Source of the DNA: Bacillus sp. MRMR6
GTDB taxonomy: Bacteria > Bacillota > Bacilli > Bacillales > Cytobacillaceae
DNA length: 57,284 nucleotides
Assembly (NCBI RefSeq): GCF_001940785.1
Contig: NZ_MSLS01000009.1
Span: forward strand, 103,238-160,521
Direction: 5' to 3'
A program made the position numbers and the translations under genes. Below, piece by piece: positions 43,739-52,600 of this stretch. Each line of letters starts with the position of its first letter. Within the stretch, counting starts at the first letter, position 1. The notes below the pieces were generated by a model, which was given only the letters and a program-made list of their open reading frames with translations, did no database searches and was not told where the DNA came from.

Positions 43739-44569
43739 TTAGCGACGTTTAACCCCAAAACGTTCTGATAGTGATTCACCTAATAAATTAAAGGTAACAA
43801 CAACGAGCATAATCATGACACCCGGATAGATCATTAAGGCTGGATGTGTTCGGATATAGGACTTTCCCTCATGAATCATTGCCCCCCACTCTGGTGTAGG
43901 AGGCTGCACACCCAAGCCTAAGAAGGACATGGAGGATAAGTTCATAATCGCCCAACCCATTTCTAATGTTCCCATGACAGCGAGTGATGGAAGAACATTA
44001 GGAATAATATGTTTCTTCATAATGGTCCATGTAGAGGAACCACTGATTTTAGCAGCCGTAATATAATTCTGTTCTTTCAAGCTTAGAACCATTCCTCGGA
44101 TGACCCTGGCGTAATAAACCCATTGTACGAGAATTAATCCTAAAATGACCTGTTTCAGACCCGCTCCCCAAATCCCTACAAAACCAAGAACGAACAAAAG
44201 GCTTGGGATGGCCATCAATCCATCACCCAGTCTCATTAACAATTGATCCACCCAGCCACCCTTATACCCAGCAACGATCCCGATAATCAAACCAATACTT
44301 ATAGCAGAAATAAAGATGAGCATAGCAGACCCTAAGGAAATTCGTGCCCCATATAGGATACGCGAAAACGTACAGCGGCCTAAATGATCTGTACCTAAAG
44401 GGTAAGCCCATGAAGGCTGCTGTAGCTTATGCGCTAAATTGACAGCAATTGGGTCATTTGGTGAAATCCACGGAGCAAAAAGGGTGAGTAAGAATAAAAT
44501 GCCCAGTAGGCTAGAACAAATGACGATCACTTTTTGACTTTTTAATCGATCACGAAGCTTTGCTTTCAT
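43739..44569 (-). CDS. Nickel/metallophore ABC transporter permease (NikC-like)
   Basis: A 276-residue permease of the DppC/NikC type with an N-terminal helix, a PNDPIAVNLAHKLQQPSWAY segment, GTDHLGRCTFSRILYGARIS, and the EAA-type coupling loop around AAKISGSSTWTIMKKHIIPN. It overlaps the NikB-like gene by 4 nt (ATGA), so translation is coupled. It makes the channel with NikB-like. Confidence 0.92.
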   Translation of the reverse strand: MKAKLRDRLKSQKVIVICSSLLGILFLLTLFAPWISPNDPIAVNLAHKLQQPSWAYPLGTDHLGRCTFSRILYGARISLGSAMLIFISAISIGLIIGIVAGYKGGWVDQLLMRLGDGLMAIPSLLFVLGFVGIWGAGLKQVILGLILVQWVYYARVIRGMVLSLKEQNYITAAKISGSSTWTIMKKHIIPNVLPSLAVMGTLEMGWAIMNLSSMSFLGLGVQPPTPEWGAMIHEGKSYIRTHPALMIYPGVMIMLVVVTFNLLGESLSERFGVKRR

Positions 44570-45510
44570 CGGTATTGCCTTCCTCTTCTAGAAATACGTG
44601 GGTCAATAACCATTTGGATCAGGTCGACTAGTAAGTTGCTAATCAGGAATATTCCTGCTGCCAACAGCACGTAGCCTTGAATAACAGGAACATCACGGTT
44701 AAAAACAGCCTCAATAAAAAAACGCCCAAACCCTGGCCATGAAAAAACTGCCTCTACAATGATCGCTCCTGTCATTAAGTTCCCAAGATTCATGCCAAGC
44801 CCGGTAATCATCGGGGAAATGGCTATTCTTAATACATGCTTTCCCATGATGATTGTTTCATGAACCCCTCTCGTCCGTGCAAAAAGTACATAGGCCTCCT
44901 GCAAATTTTCAAGAACACTTGCCCGTAGCAGCCGAGTATATAAGGCGATTAACGGGAAAGCCAGTGTAACGGAAGGTAAAACTAAATGCTTCCACGTACC
45001 AATCCCTTCTACTGGGAACAAATCTAATTTTACAGAAAAGAAAAAAATCAATAAGTATCCTAGCCAAAAGGAGGGGATGGATGCCCCTATAAAAGAGAGG
45101 AATCGACTCAAATGGTCCATTCCACTGTTCTTCTTTATACCTGCTAAAAACCCAATCGGGACACTTACTAGGATGGCAATCAAGAGACTGCCGATCGTTA
45201 GCTGAATCGTAGCTGGTAAACGAGCGGAAATCTCCTGCCATACGGGTTTATTGGTAACATAGGATATGCCAAAATCAAATTGCCCTACTTTTATTAGGGA
45301 GTTTACATATTGAATATAGAGAGGCTGATCTAAGCCGAACTCATGTCTTTTTTGTTCCAACATCTCATCTGTCGCTTGGATATGTGCAGCAGCAAAATAT
45401 GCCTCAGCTGGGTCCACTGGCGATAGATTGATCATGCCAAATGTTAATAAAGTGGCCAAAAGAAAGATTGGAACAATGGTGATGATTCGTTTCAAGACAT
45501 AAGTACCCAT
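44566..45510 (-). CDS. Nickel/metallophore ABC transporter permease (NikB-like)
   Basis: A 314-residue DppB/NikB-type permease: MGTYVLKRIITIVPIFLLAT at the N-terminus, FGLDQPLYIQYVNSL, and the coupling loop near VLFARTRGVHETIIMGKHVL. GGGGAG precedes the ATG, about 18 nt after the binding protein gene. Forms the channel with the NikC-like protein. Confidence 0.92.
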   Translation of the reverse strand: MGTYVLKRIITIVPIFLLATLLTFGMINLSPVDPAEAYFAAAHIQATDEMLEQKRHEFGLDQPLYIQYVNSLIKVGQFDFGISYVTNKPVWQEISARLPATIQLTIGSLLIAILVSVPIGFLAGIKKNSGMDHLSRFLSFIGASIPSFWLGYLLIFFFSVKLDLFPVEGIGTWKHLVLPSVTLAFPLIALYTRLLRASVLENLQEAYVLFARTRGVHETIIMGKHVLRIAISPMITGLGMNLGNLMTGAIIVEAVFSWPGFGRFFIEAVFNRDVPVIQGYVLLAAGIFLISNLLVDLIQMVIDPRISRRGRQYR

Positions 45511-45528
45511 GAAAAACTCCCCTGTCGC

Positions 45529-47163
45529 TTACTTCTTCTTACTCATTCCTGTAAATGGATGTTCATCCCGGTTAGCAGGGAAGGTAAAATTAGAAACATC
45601 CTTTTGATAGATAGCTATTTTCTTAATATACGAAATCGGTACAATTGCACCTTGTTCTTGTAGTGAACCTAAAATTTCCGTGTAAAGTTGTTGACGCTCG
45701 TTTTCATCCGTTGTTTGTTGAACCTCAGTTATTTGGTTCTGTAACTCTTCTTTGTTAGGATAAGATGAAATGACTTCTCTAAATCCAAATCCTTCCGTGA
45801 CCATCATGTTTACGAAAGTATGCGGATCATATGGAGCACCAAAGTTACTATAGAAATTCATATCGAACTCATTCGCTTTGAATCTTTCGACTTGAGTGGT
45901 AAGCTCAACTCCGGCAATATTTAATTTTACACCTAAGCCCGCCCATTCAGACTGTAAGGTTTCAGCCATTGTTTTTTGGATTACTTCAGCAGAGTTATAC
46001 ATTAACTCAATTTCTAGTGGTTTTCCATCTTTTTCACGAATAGCTTTCCCTTTTGGCAGCTTCCAGCCAGCTTCGTCCAATAATTGTTTCGCTCTTTCAA
46101 CATTATACTCGATTGTATCTGCTTTCACATTGGAAGTATAAGGGAAGTTGGTTGGTAAGATATAGTCAGCCTTCTCTTCTAATCCAGATGTCACACCCTC
46201 AACCATCGCTGATTTATTAAAGCCAAAATGTAAGGCTTGACGAACACGTACATCTGAAAGCTGTTCTTTGTTCGTATTCATGACCAGCTGTCTAGTAGCG
46301 ACTGGTTCAGAAATGCTAGTCCCAAAGGAACCGGTTGATTCTAGTTGTTTAAAAGAATCGATATTGATTACACCCTCCCCATAAATAAGGTCTATTTCCC
46401 CCTTTTCGAATGCAAGGACGCGAGTTTCAGCATCAGGAATGATTTTCACTTTAATTTTCTCTACATTTGGGAGTTCTCCCCAATAATTTTCATTTCTTTT
46501 AAAAACCGCATATTCATCTACTTTATATTCATCTAATACCCATGGACCTGTTCCAACAGGCTTTTCTACACCTTTTGACGTGTCACCATCTTCAGGGAAA
46601 CCTGCCTCCCCAAGGAATCGGACTGGACGTACGACCGCTAATTCCTGAATAGTTGGGTAATAAGGTTCTTTTAAGGTTAATTTAAAAGTATACTCATCGA
46701 CAGCCTCAGCTTGGTCGATCTTCGAAATAAATCCTAACCAACTGTGTGTTGCTGCATTTTTTAAAATCGCATCAAAGTTCTTTTTCACAATCTCTGCATT
46801 AAAATCTGTGCCATCTGTAAATTTCACACCTTGACGTATGTTGAACAAATATTCTTTCCCATCTTCGGAAATCTTCCATGACTCGGCTAAATGTGGTTTG
46901 AGCTCTCCACCCTCTTGGTAGCTAACTAAAGGTTCATAGACCATAGATTGAGCAAATAATTGAGATGGGTTGTAGATATGAGGATTCATTTCACCTATAT
47001 CTCTTGGCCAAGCAAAGGTAACTATACTTTCCGTTTCTTTATTGCTAGATTTTGAGTTTTCTTTTTCAACTGCACCGCTTGAACAGCCAAGTAAAGCGAT
47101 TGATACTATCAGAACCCATACAGTCATAAGCAAAGTTCGTTTCTTGTTATTTGGGTTTACCAT
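45529..47163 (-). CDS. Nickel/metallophore-binding lipoprotein (NikA-like)
   Basis: A 544-residue family-5 binding protein with lipobox ALLGC (Cys27). The mature start, TFAWPRDIGEMNPHIYNPSQ then LFAQSMVYEPLV, follows the NikA pattern, and GTGPWVL, NENYWGELP and VRQALHFGFNK are family landmarks. It should bind Ni2+ as a chelate, or a metallophore-metal complex as CntA does; sequence alone does not decide. AGGAGG lies 10 nt before the ATG. It is first in the operon, directly behind a Fur box, which favours a metallophore or iron-linked role. Confidence 0.88.
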   Translation of the reverse strand: MVNPNNKKRTLLMTVWVLIVSIALLGCSSGAVEKENSKSSNKETESIVTFAWPRDIGEMNPHIYNPSQLFAQSMVYEPLVSYQEGGELKPHLAESWKISEDGKEYLFNIRQGVKFTDGTDFNAEIVKKNFDAILKNAATHSWLGFISKIDQAEAVDEYTFKLTLKEPYYPTIQELAVVRPVRFLGEAGFPEDGDTSKGVEKPVGTGPWVLDEYKVDEYAVFKRNENYWGELPNVEKIKVKIIPDAETRVLAFEKGEIDLIYGEGVINIDSFKQLESTGSFGTSISEPVATRQLVMNTNKEQLSDVRVRQALHFGFNKSAMVEGVTSGLEEKADYILPTNFPYTSNVKADTIEYNVERAKQLLDEAGWKLPKGKAIREKDGKPLEIELMYNSAEVIQKTMAETLQSEWAGLGVKLNIAGVELTTQVERFKANEFDMNFYSNFGAPYDPHTFVNMMVTEGFGFREVISSYPNKEELQNQITEVQQTTDENERQQLYTEILGSLQEQGAIVPISYIKKIAIYQKDVSNFTFPANRDEHPFTGMSKKK

Positions 47164-47183
47164 CGTAAGTTGATCCTCCTAAG

Positions 47184-47204
47184 TGATAATGATAACTATT
47201 ATCA
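47184..47204. promoter_or_regulatory. Fur box of the nik-like operon
   Basis: TGATAATGATAACTATTATCA contains the 7-1-7 site TGATAAC-T-ATTATCA (47190-47204, one mismatch) preceded by an overlapping half site. It covers the predicted transcription start. Confidence 0.85.
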
Positions 47205-47233
47205 ATAGTAGATTTCCAACCGCCAATTGTCAA
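47205..47233 (-). promoter_or_regulatory. Sigma-A promoter of the nik-like operon
   Basis: On the reverse strand TTGACA (47228-47233), 17 nt, TACTAT (47205-47210), immediately upstream of the Fur box. Confidence 0.85.
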
Positions 47234-47289
47234 TAAAGATTCAAATATTTCACAAAGTATTCACTTTAATAATGTTAAAAACACAGTAA

Positions 47290-47355
47290 AAGCACAGGGA
47301 CGGTTCTCCTGCTTCCTTCGTTAAACGGAGGAAGCAGGAGAACCGTCCCTGCGTC
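47290..47355. repeat. Copy K, long near-perfect palindrome of the hairpin repeat
   Basis: CAGGGACGGTTCTCCTGCTT and on through the centre is palindromic over about 60 bp with a single G-T pair near a TTAA core. It separates the nik-like promoter from the 3' end of the MerR gene; its GTGAC edge gives the MerR stop codon. Confidence 0.92.
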
Positions 47356-48178
47356 ACTTTTTAACGTGTATGATGATTTTGGTGACAAACTGTTCTTTTT
47401 GGTTTTTTACGATGGTGTCGTAGATGTATTCTTCGAGGACGTATTCTCCTAATGCTAGCTGCAATCGGTCCATTTCTGTGAACAGTCTTTTATAGGTGTT
47501 AGGGATGGTTTTCTCATCGCCAATATGATAGCCAATGAGGTAGTCGCCCTCCAGGGTTTGAAAATAGGGGTAACCAGCCTTTGGATTTGGCTGCTTTATA
47601 TAGAGGTAGCTGTAATTGGCGTATTCTCCCTTTACTACCTGTTCTCGTTTTGTCATCGCACCGATGGGATATCCTGTGTCCAGGTGTGATACATTCAATT
47701 CATCAATAAAGTCCGAAACCGCACCGAAAAATTCTTCATTCATTATATTTTCGATATTTCTGCTTAAGTAAAATGTGGCCGCTGGTAACGTTTCCACTGT
47801 TACTTGGTCAAACCTAAGATATGACGCTTCCTCCATTAAGGCTATTTTTGCCTCAATGATTCTTTCCTTCGCTTCAATCTCTTGGCGCTTTTTCACAATC
47901 TCATTTTTCTTTTGATACATTAATGACAAAAAGCCTTCTGGTGATTTATTTTGCATATATGCTTGAATATCGCTGAGCGACATATCAAGCTCCTTCAATA
48001 AATCGATAACAAAAAACAACTCGATTTGGTGTATAGAGTAATACCGATACCCTTTTTCATTCTTCCATACCGGAGATAAAAGCCCGATCTGATCATAATA
48101 AAACAATGTCTGTTTATTCACTTTGCAGAGCTTTGCGAATTCCCCTGTCGTTAAATATCTTCCACTTTTTTCATTCAT
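47354..48178 (-). CDS. MerR-family multidrug-responsive regulator (BmrR/BltR-like)
   Basis: A 274-residue regulator: N-terminal MerR helix-turn-helix (LTTGEFAKLCKVNKQTLFYY), coiled coil at about 80-120, and a C-terminal GyrI-like effector domain (YLYIKQPNPKAGYPYF). It should bind drugs and activate the divergent exporter by untwisting a 19-bp-spaced promoter. ATG at 48178 is preferred, behind GGGGTG; a GTG four codons earlier is possible. The TGA stop (HVKK then stop) is read from repeat copy K. Confidence 0.88.
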   Translation of the reverse strand: MNEKSGRYLTTGEFAKLCKVNKQTLFYYDQIGLLSPVWKNEKGYRYYSIHQIELFFVIDLLKELDMSLSDIQAYMQNKSPEGFLSLMYQKKNEIVKKRQEIEAKERIIEAKIALMEEASYLRFDQVTVETLPAATFYLSRNIENIMNEEFFGAVSDFIDELNVSHLDTGYPIGAMTKREQVVKGEYANYSYLYIKQPNPKAGYPYFQTLEGDYLIGYHIGDEKTIPNTYKRLFTEMDRLQLALGEYVLEEYIYDTIVKNQKEQFVTKIIIHVKK

Positions 48179-48195
48179 TTTTAATAACACCCCAC

Positions 48196-48226
48196 TTGAC
48201 TATATAGTTACTATATACACTAACAT
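48196..48226 (+). promoter_or_regulatory. MerR-type promoter with 19-bp spacer and operator
   Basis: TTGACT (48196-48201), exactly 19 bp, TAACAT (48221-48226). The spacer holds the perfect 17-bp palindrome TATATAGT-T-ACTATATA (48201-48217). Long spacer plus centred dyad is the mark of MerR-activated promoters. Confidence 0.92.
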
Positions 48227-48286
48227 AGTCATTATATAAAAATGAAAAACATGACCTACAAAGTTATGTTAAGGAGAATGGATAAG

Positions 48287-49468
48287 ATGAAGACTCAAAA
48301 AGTCACCTTAGGATTATTGTTGATGAATTTATTTATAGCCTTTTTGGGAATTGGTCTGGTCATTCCAGTCTTACCTACACTAATGAATGAATTAGGTATT
48401 ACCGGAACAACCATTGGTTATTTAACCGCTGCCTTTGCCATTGCTCAATTGATTGTTTCACCTTTTGCAGGGAAAGCAGCAGATAAATACGGTAGAAAAA
48501 TTATGATTGTTATCGGTTTATTTATTTTTGGTTTTTCCGAATTTTTATTTGGGATTGGCAAAGAAATCGAGATGTTATTCTTTTCTCGTATTTTAGGAGG
48601 AATCAGTGCGGCGTTTATCATGCCCGCTGTTACAGCTTATATTGCTGATATTACCAATCTTGAAACACGTCCTAAAGCACTCGGATATATGTCGGCTGCT
48701 ATTAGCACCGGATTTATCATCGGCCCAGGTATTGGCGGGTTCTTAGCGGAATTTGGAACACGTGTCCCATTTTTCTTTGCCGGGGCAATGGGTACCATTG
48801 CGGCAATCCTTTCGATTCTGTTATTATCTGAGCCCAATCGTACAGAAGATCACAACGAACAAAACCCTGATGGAAAAAACAGCTTCAAGCGAATTTTGGC
48901 ACCAAAATACTTCCTTGCGTTTATTTTAATTTTCATTGCATCATTTGGTTTGGCCGCTTTTGAATCGTTCTTTAGTCTATTTGTCGACCACAAATTTCAA
49001 TTTACACCAGCCGATATTGCCATTGTGATCACAGGTGGTGCCATTTTTGGAGCCGTGTCACAAGTTCTTTTATTCGATCGACTGACACGAGTTTGGGGCG
49101 AAATCAAACTAATTCGATACAGCTTAATCTTATCAGCCTTACTTGTCTTCTTAATGACCGTGGTTCATTCCTATTTTTCTATTTTACTAGTTACCTTTAT
49201 TGTTTTCGTAGGATTCGATTTATTCCGGCCTGCCGTTACCTCATACCTTTCCAACATCGCTGGAAATGAACAAGGCTTTGTCGGCGGAATGAACTCCATG
49301 TTTACCAGCCTAGCAAACATCAGCGGACCCATCCTAGGCGGAATCCTATTTGATATCGACATAAACTATCCTTACTACTTCGCAACCGTAATCCTAACCG
49401 TCGGAATCATCATCACCTTATTCTGGAAAAAGCAAGCAAACCAGGTCACAAAATCAGTTGAAGCATGA
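48287..49468 (+). CDS. MFS multidrug exporter (Bmr/Blt/NorA type)
   Basis: A 393-residue proton antiporter with 12 helices. Motif A is GKAADKYGRK, and the antiporter motif C region reads GFIIGPGIGGFLAEFG. The family exports fluoroquinolones, dyes and similar cations. ATG at 48287 has AAGGAG 10 nt upstream; the longer frame to 48242 has no ribosome site. It is transcribed from the MerR-type promoter and is probably induced by its own substrates through the divergent regulator. Confidence 0.9.
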   Translation: MKTQKVTLGLLLMNLFIAFLGIGLVIPVLPTLMNELGITGTTIGYLTAAFAIAQLIVSPFAGKAADKYGRKIMIVIGLFIFGFSEFLFGIGKEIEMLFFSRILGGISAAFIMPAVTAYIADITNLETRPKALGYMSAAISTGFIIGPGIGGFLAEFGTRVPFFFAGAMGTIAAILSILLLSEPNRTEDHNEQNPDGKNSFKRILAPKYFLAFILIFIASFGLAAFESFFSLFVDHKFQFTPADIAIVITGGAIFGAVSQVLLFDRLTRVWGEIKLIRYSLILSALLVFLMTVVHSYFSILLVTFIVFVGFDLFRPAVTSYLSNIAGNEQGFVGGMNSMFTSLANISGPILGGILFDIDINYPYYFATVILTVGIIITLFWKKQANQVTKSVEA

Positions 49469-49482
49469 AACACAGGCATGAT

Positions 49483-49560
49483 GCACAGGGACGGTTCTCC
49501 TGCTTCCTTAAGGAAGCAGGAGAACCGTCCCTGTGCGTCGCAGGAGAACCGCCCCTGTGC
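49483..49560. repeat. Copy L: perfect 54-bp palindrome plus an extra half copy
   Basis: 49483-49536 is a perfect palindrome with no loop: 27-bp arms starting GCACAGGGACGGTTCTCCTG and meeting at TTAA. A second right arm (GCAGGAGAACCGCCCCTGTGC, in 49540-49560, with one C for T change) follows at once. It is the most complete copy in the window. Confidence 0.95.
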
Positions 49561-49568
49561 ATCTCTAT

Positions 49569-49604
49569 AAGAAAAGGCGTGCCACAAGCGGCACGCCTTT
49601 TCTT
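49569..49604. terminator. Bidirectional terminator between the MFS and nuclease genes
   Basis: Perfect 15-bp stem, AAGAAAAGGCGTGCC with its complement, 6-nt loop; A/T tracts on both sides. It lies 12 nt beyond the stop of the leftward nuclease gene. Confidence 0.88.
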
Positions 49605-49615
49605 AGTTATTCGTA

Positions 49616-52600
49616 TTAGTTTTGTGTAGTACGTTTTCTTCTAATGAAGTATAGACCACTACCAGCTAATACTAACATTAATCCTACAAGTAGGATGTTA
49701 AAGTTGTTTGTTGCTGTGTTTGGAAGTCCTTTACCTGGGTTCTGAACTGGTTCTTTACCTGGGTTTTGAACCGGTTTTTCACCTGGATTCTGTCCTGGGT
49801 TTTGACCCGGGTTCTGTCCTGGATTTTGACCTGGGTTCTGTCCTGGGTTCTGTCCTGGGTTCTGTCCTGGGTTCTGTCCTGGATTTTGACCCGGGTTCTG
49901 TCCTGGCTCTTCTCCTGGCTCTTCTCCTGGTTCTTCTCCTGGTTCTTCACCAGGTTCTTCGCCTGGTACCGAACTTACATCTACAATTCGACCTTCAATT
50001 TCAGTTGGAATTCCTGCACTTCCAATGCTTACTAAATGTTCACGGAAGTTCTCCCAATCAGAAAGACCTAGATCAGTTACACGACCTTCTGCATATGCTT
50101 TCGCGAAGACATCATAGCCGTCTCCACCTTTAGCTGTAAAAGCGTTTGTTGCAATAGTATATGTTACACCATCTTGAACTGCTACGTACTTGCCATTTGC
50201 ATCTAAATAAGATACAGAAACAATACGCGCTCCAGCTGGTTTCGAAGGATCATATACTACTTTTCCGCCTGCCATATGCAAGAAACCGCCATTTTCAACA
50301 GGATATTGGCTAAGAGAGATTTCAAATGCTTCTTTTAGCTCTGCCCCTGTTAAATCCATAGTTGCAAGTGTGTTATTAAATGGCAATACAGTAAGGATTT
50401 CACCAACAGTGATCGGTCCAGCATTAATTCCTGCACGGATTCCGCCGCCGTTCTGCAATGCCATGATAACATTTTTACCCGTAAATGCTTTTGCTTTTTC
50501 AAGCATTCCGTCTGTAATCAAGTTACCTAAGATTGTTTCATTTTTACGTACACTTGGTTTTGTATTGTCACCGTTTGTACGTGGAGATTCTAAGTTAATT
50601 GGTGATGATACGCCAATTTCCTCATTAGATATTTCAGTAACTCTCGTTTTGAAAGGCTGTAATACGCTTACTGCTTCTGCATCCTCAGCAATAGTATTGT
50701 TGATTGCAATTAAGCGACCATTGTGAGCCGTTACAACACCATGATCATCAAATTCAACATTTAGAACACCTAGGTTGCCGTTCGAGTTGCCTGTTTGAAC
50801 GATAACAGTAGGAGTTGCATCTTTAGCTACCACAACTGGTTTTGTCAATGCAGTGTGGCTGTGTCCGCCTACAATTACGTCAATGCCTTCTACATGCTCA
50901 GCTAATAATAAGTCATTATCGATTGCTCCATTGTCGTCATATCCAATATGAGTCAATGCAACAATACGTTTAACACCTTGTGCTTCTAATGCTGCAACTG
51001 CCTTTCTAGCTTCATCGAGATAATTTTCAAATGCAATCGAGCCTGGGCTAGAAATTTCAGCTGTTTCTTCAGTTGTTAAACCAAAGATCCCAACTTTCTC
51101 ACCGTTTACTTCTTTGATGATTCCGTTATAGATTTTGCCGTTTTCAAATTCAGTCACAACTGAATCTTGGAATAATCCATCAAATTTAGCGTCCTTAGAG
51201 AAATCAACGTTTGCACTTACAAATGGGAAATTAGCGCCTTTAACAAAGTCAACCAATGCTTGGTGGCCTTCTGGTGAAGAACCTAAGTCAAATTCATGGT
51301 TACCAAACGTCATGGCATCAAAGCCCATCAAGTTCATCATAGCCAAGTCTGCTTTACCTTGGAATTCATTGAAGTACAATGTTCCAGTAAGTGCATCCCC
51401 CGCATGAAGAAGAAGTGCTCCAGGAATGGTGCCTCTAATATCTTTCACTGCTGTTACTGTTCTAGGCAACATATCCAATGCTGAGTGAGTATCATTGGTA
51501 TGAATGATGGTTAAGTCAGGGAAATCAATTTGAACCAATAGCGGATCATGGTCAGATGCTTGTCCCTGTGCTTCTGTGAAGTTTGCATTGATATGAATCA
51601 TATCAACAGCAGTATTCGATACTAAGTTATTTGTTACAAGAACATGGTCAAGTACTTGGTTGTTCCCTCCGAAGAAATAAGAGAAACGATCCTCAGCAGG
51701 TACTTTTTCAACCATATTGGTTAAAACATTGCCTTTTAGTGTGTCAAGTACTGGAGTGAATTCGAAATCATTCATATCACCAGCAACAATAACATTCAGG
51801 GCAGGATTTTTAGCAAGTCCTGCTTTAACAAAGTTATTAATTTCTCTTGCTAACTCTATACGTTGTGCTTCTGAGCCTAATTTAGGAGGTTGACTTGCTC
51901 CCCATAGGGATTCGTCTCCACCTTTAGAATTTAAGTGAGCTCCGATTACGACCACGCGCTGACCTTGGAATTCGAATTCCGCAGCGATTGGTTTACGTGT
52001 TCCAGAGTACTTAGCAGGGTTAACAACACCTGGGTTAAGCGTTAAGTTACCTTCTTCTGTCCAAGCGTTTGCTTGCGTTCCAGTTCCCTTAGTTCCTTGA
52101 ACCAATGAAACTCTTTCTGAATTATACAGGTAACCAACACGGATATTACCGCCTGGTGCACCGCCGTTTGTGTTGTTTACAGGAGCAACATCTGTCCAAG
52201 CATATGTTGGGCCACCAGCAACTTTGATTGCGTTAATTAAACGGTTATAGCTCTCGGATGCATCTGTATTTCCAGAATTCGTTTCACCATCATTATCTTG
52301 AACTTCTACAAGAGTAATAATGTCAGGAGATTTCATGTTTTGCACAAATGTCTCTGCAATTCTAGCAACCTTGTGGTCAGGTGTGTTTGCTGTGTTGTTA
52401 GAGAAGTTTTCTACATTGTAAGATGCAACTGTTAATTTTTCTTCTGAAGGTACAATATGAGTAACTTCTTGTTTTAAATCTGATTTGATGATTGGAGGCA
52501 AGTTTACTGTATCTACTTGATAGCCGTTAGCTGACGCGTACGTAATGATACCAACGATATTGCCATCAAACTTATCACCAGAACGGAAATCAGACCCAAC

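Noticed and set aside
49375..49587. A 70-residue leftward reading frame with duplicated AQGRFSC
   Set aside because: It is the translation of repeat copy L read through both arms, with no ribosome site; it overlaps the end of the MFS gene.
49781..49966. Tandem repeats that might look like a CRISPR array
   Set aside because: Units are 12 bp, contiguous, without spacers, and in frame within the surface protein.
49708..50133. A 141-residue rightward frame rich in Leu/Val
   Set aside because: It is the complement of the PGEE/PGQN coding repeats, so it stays open only because of their periodicity.
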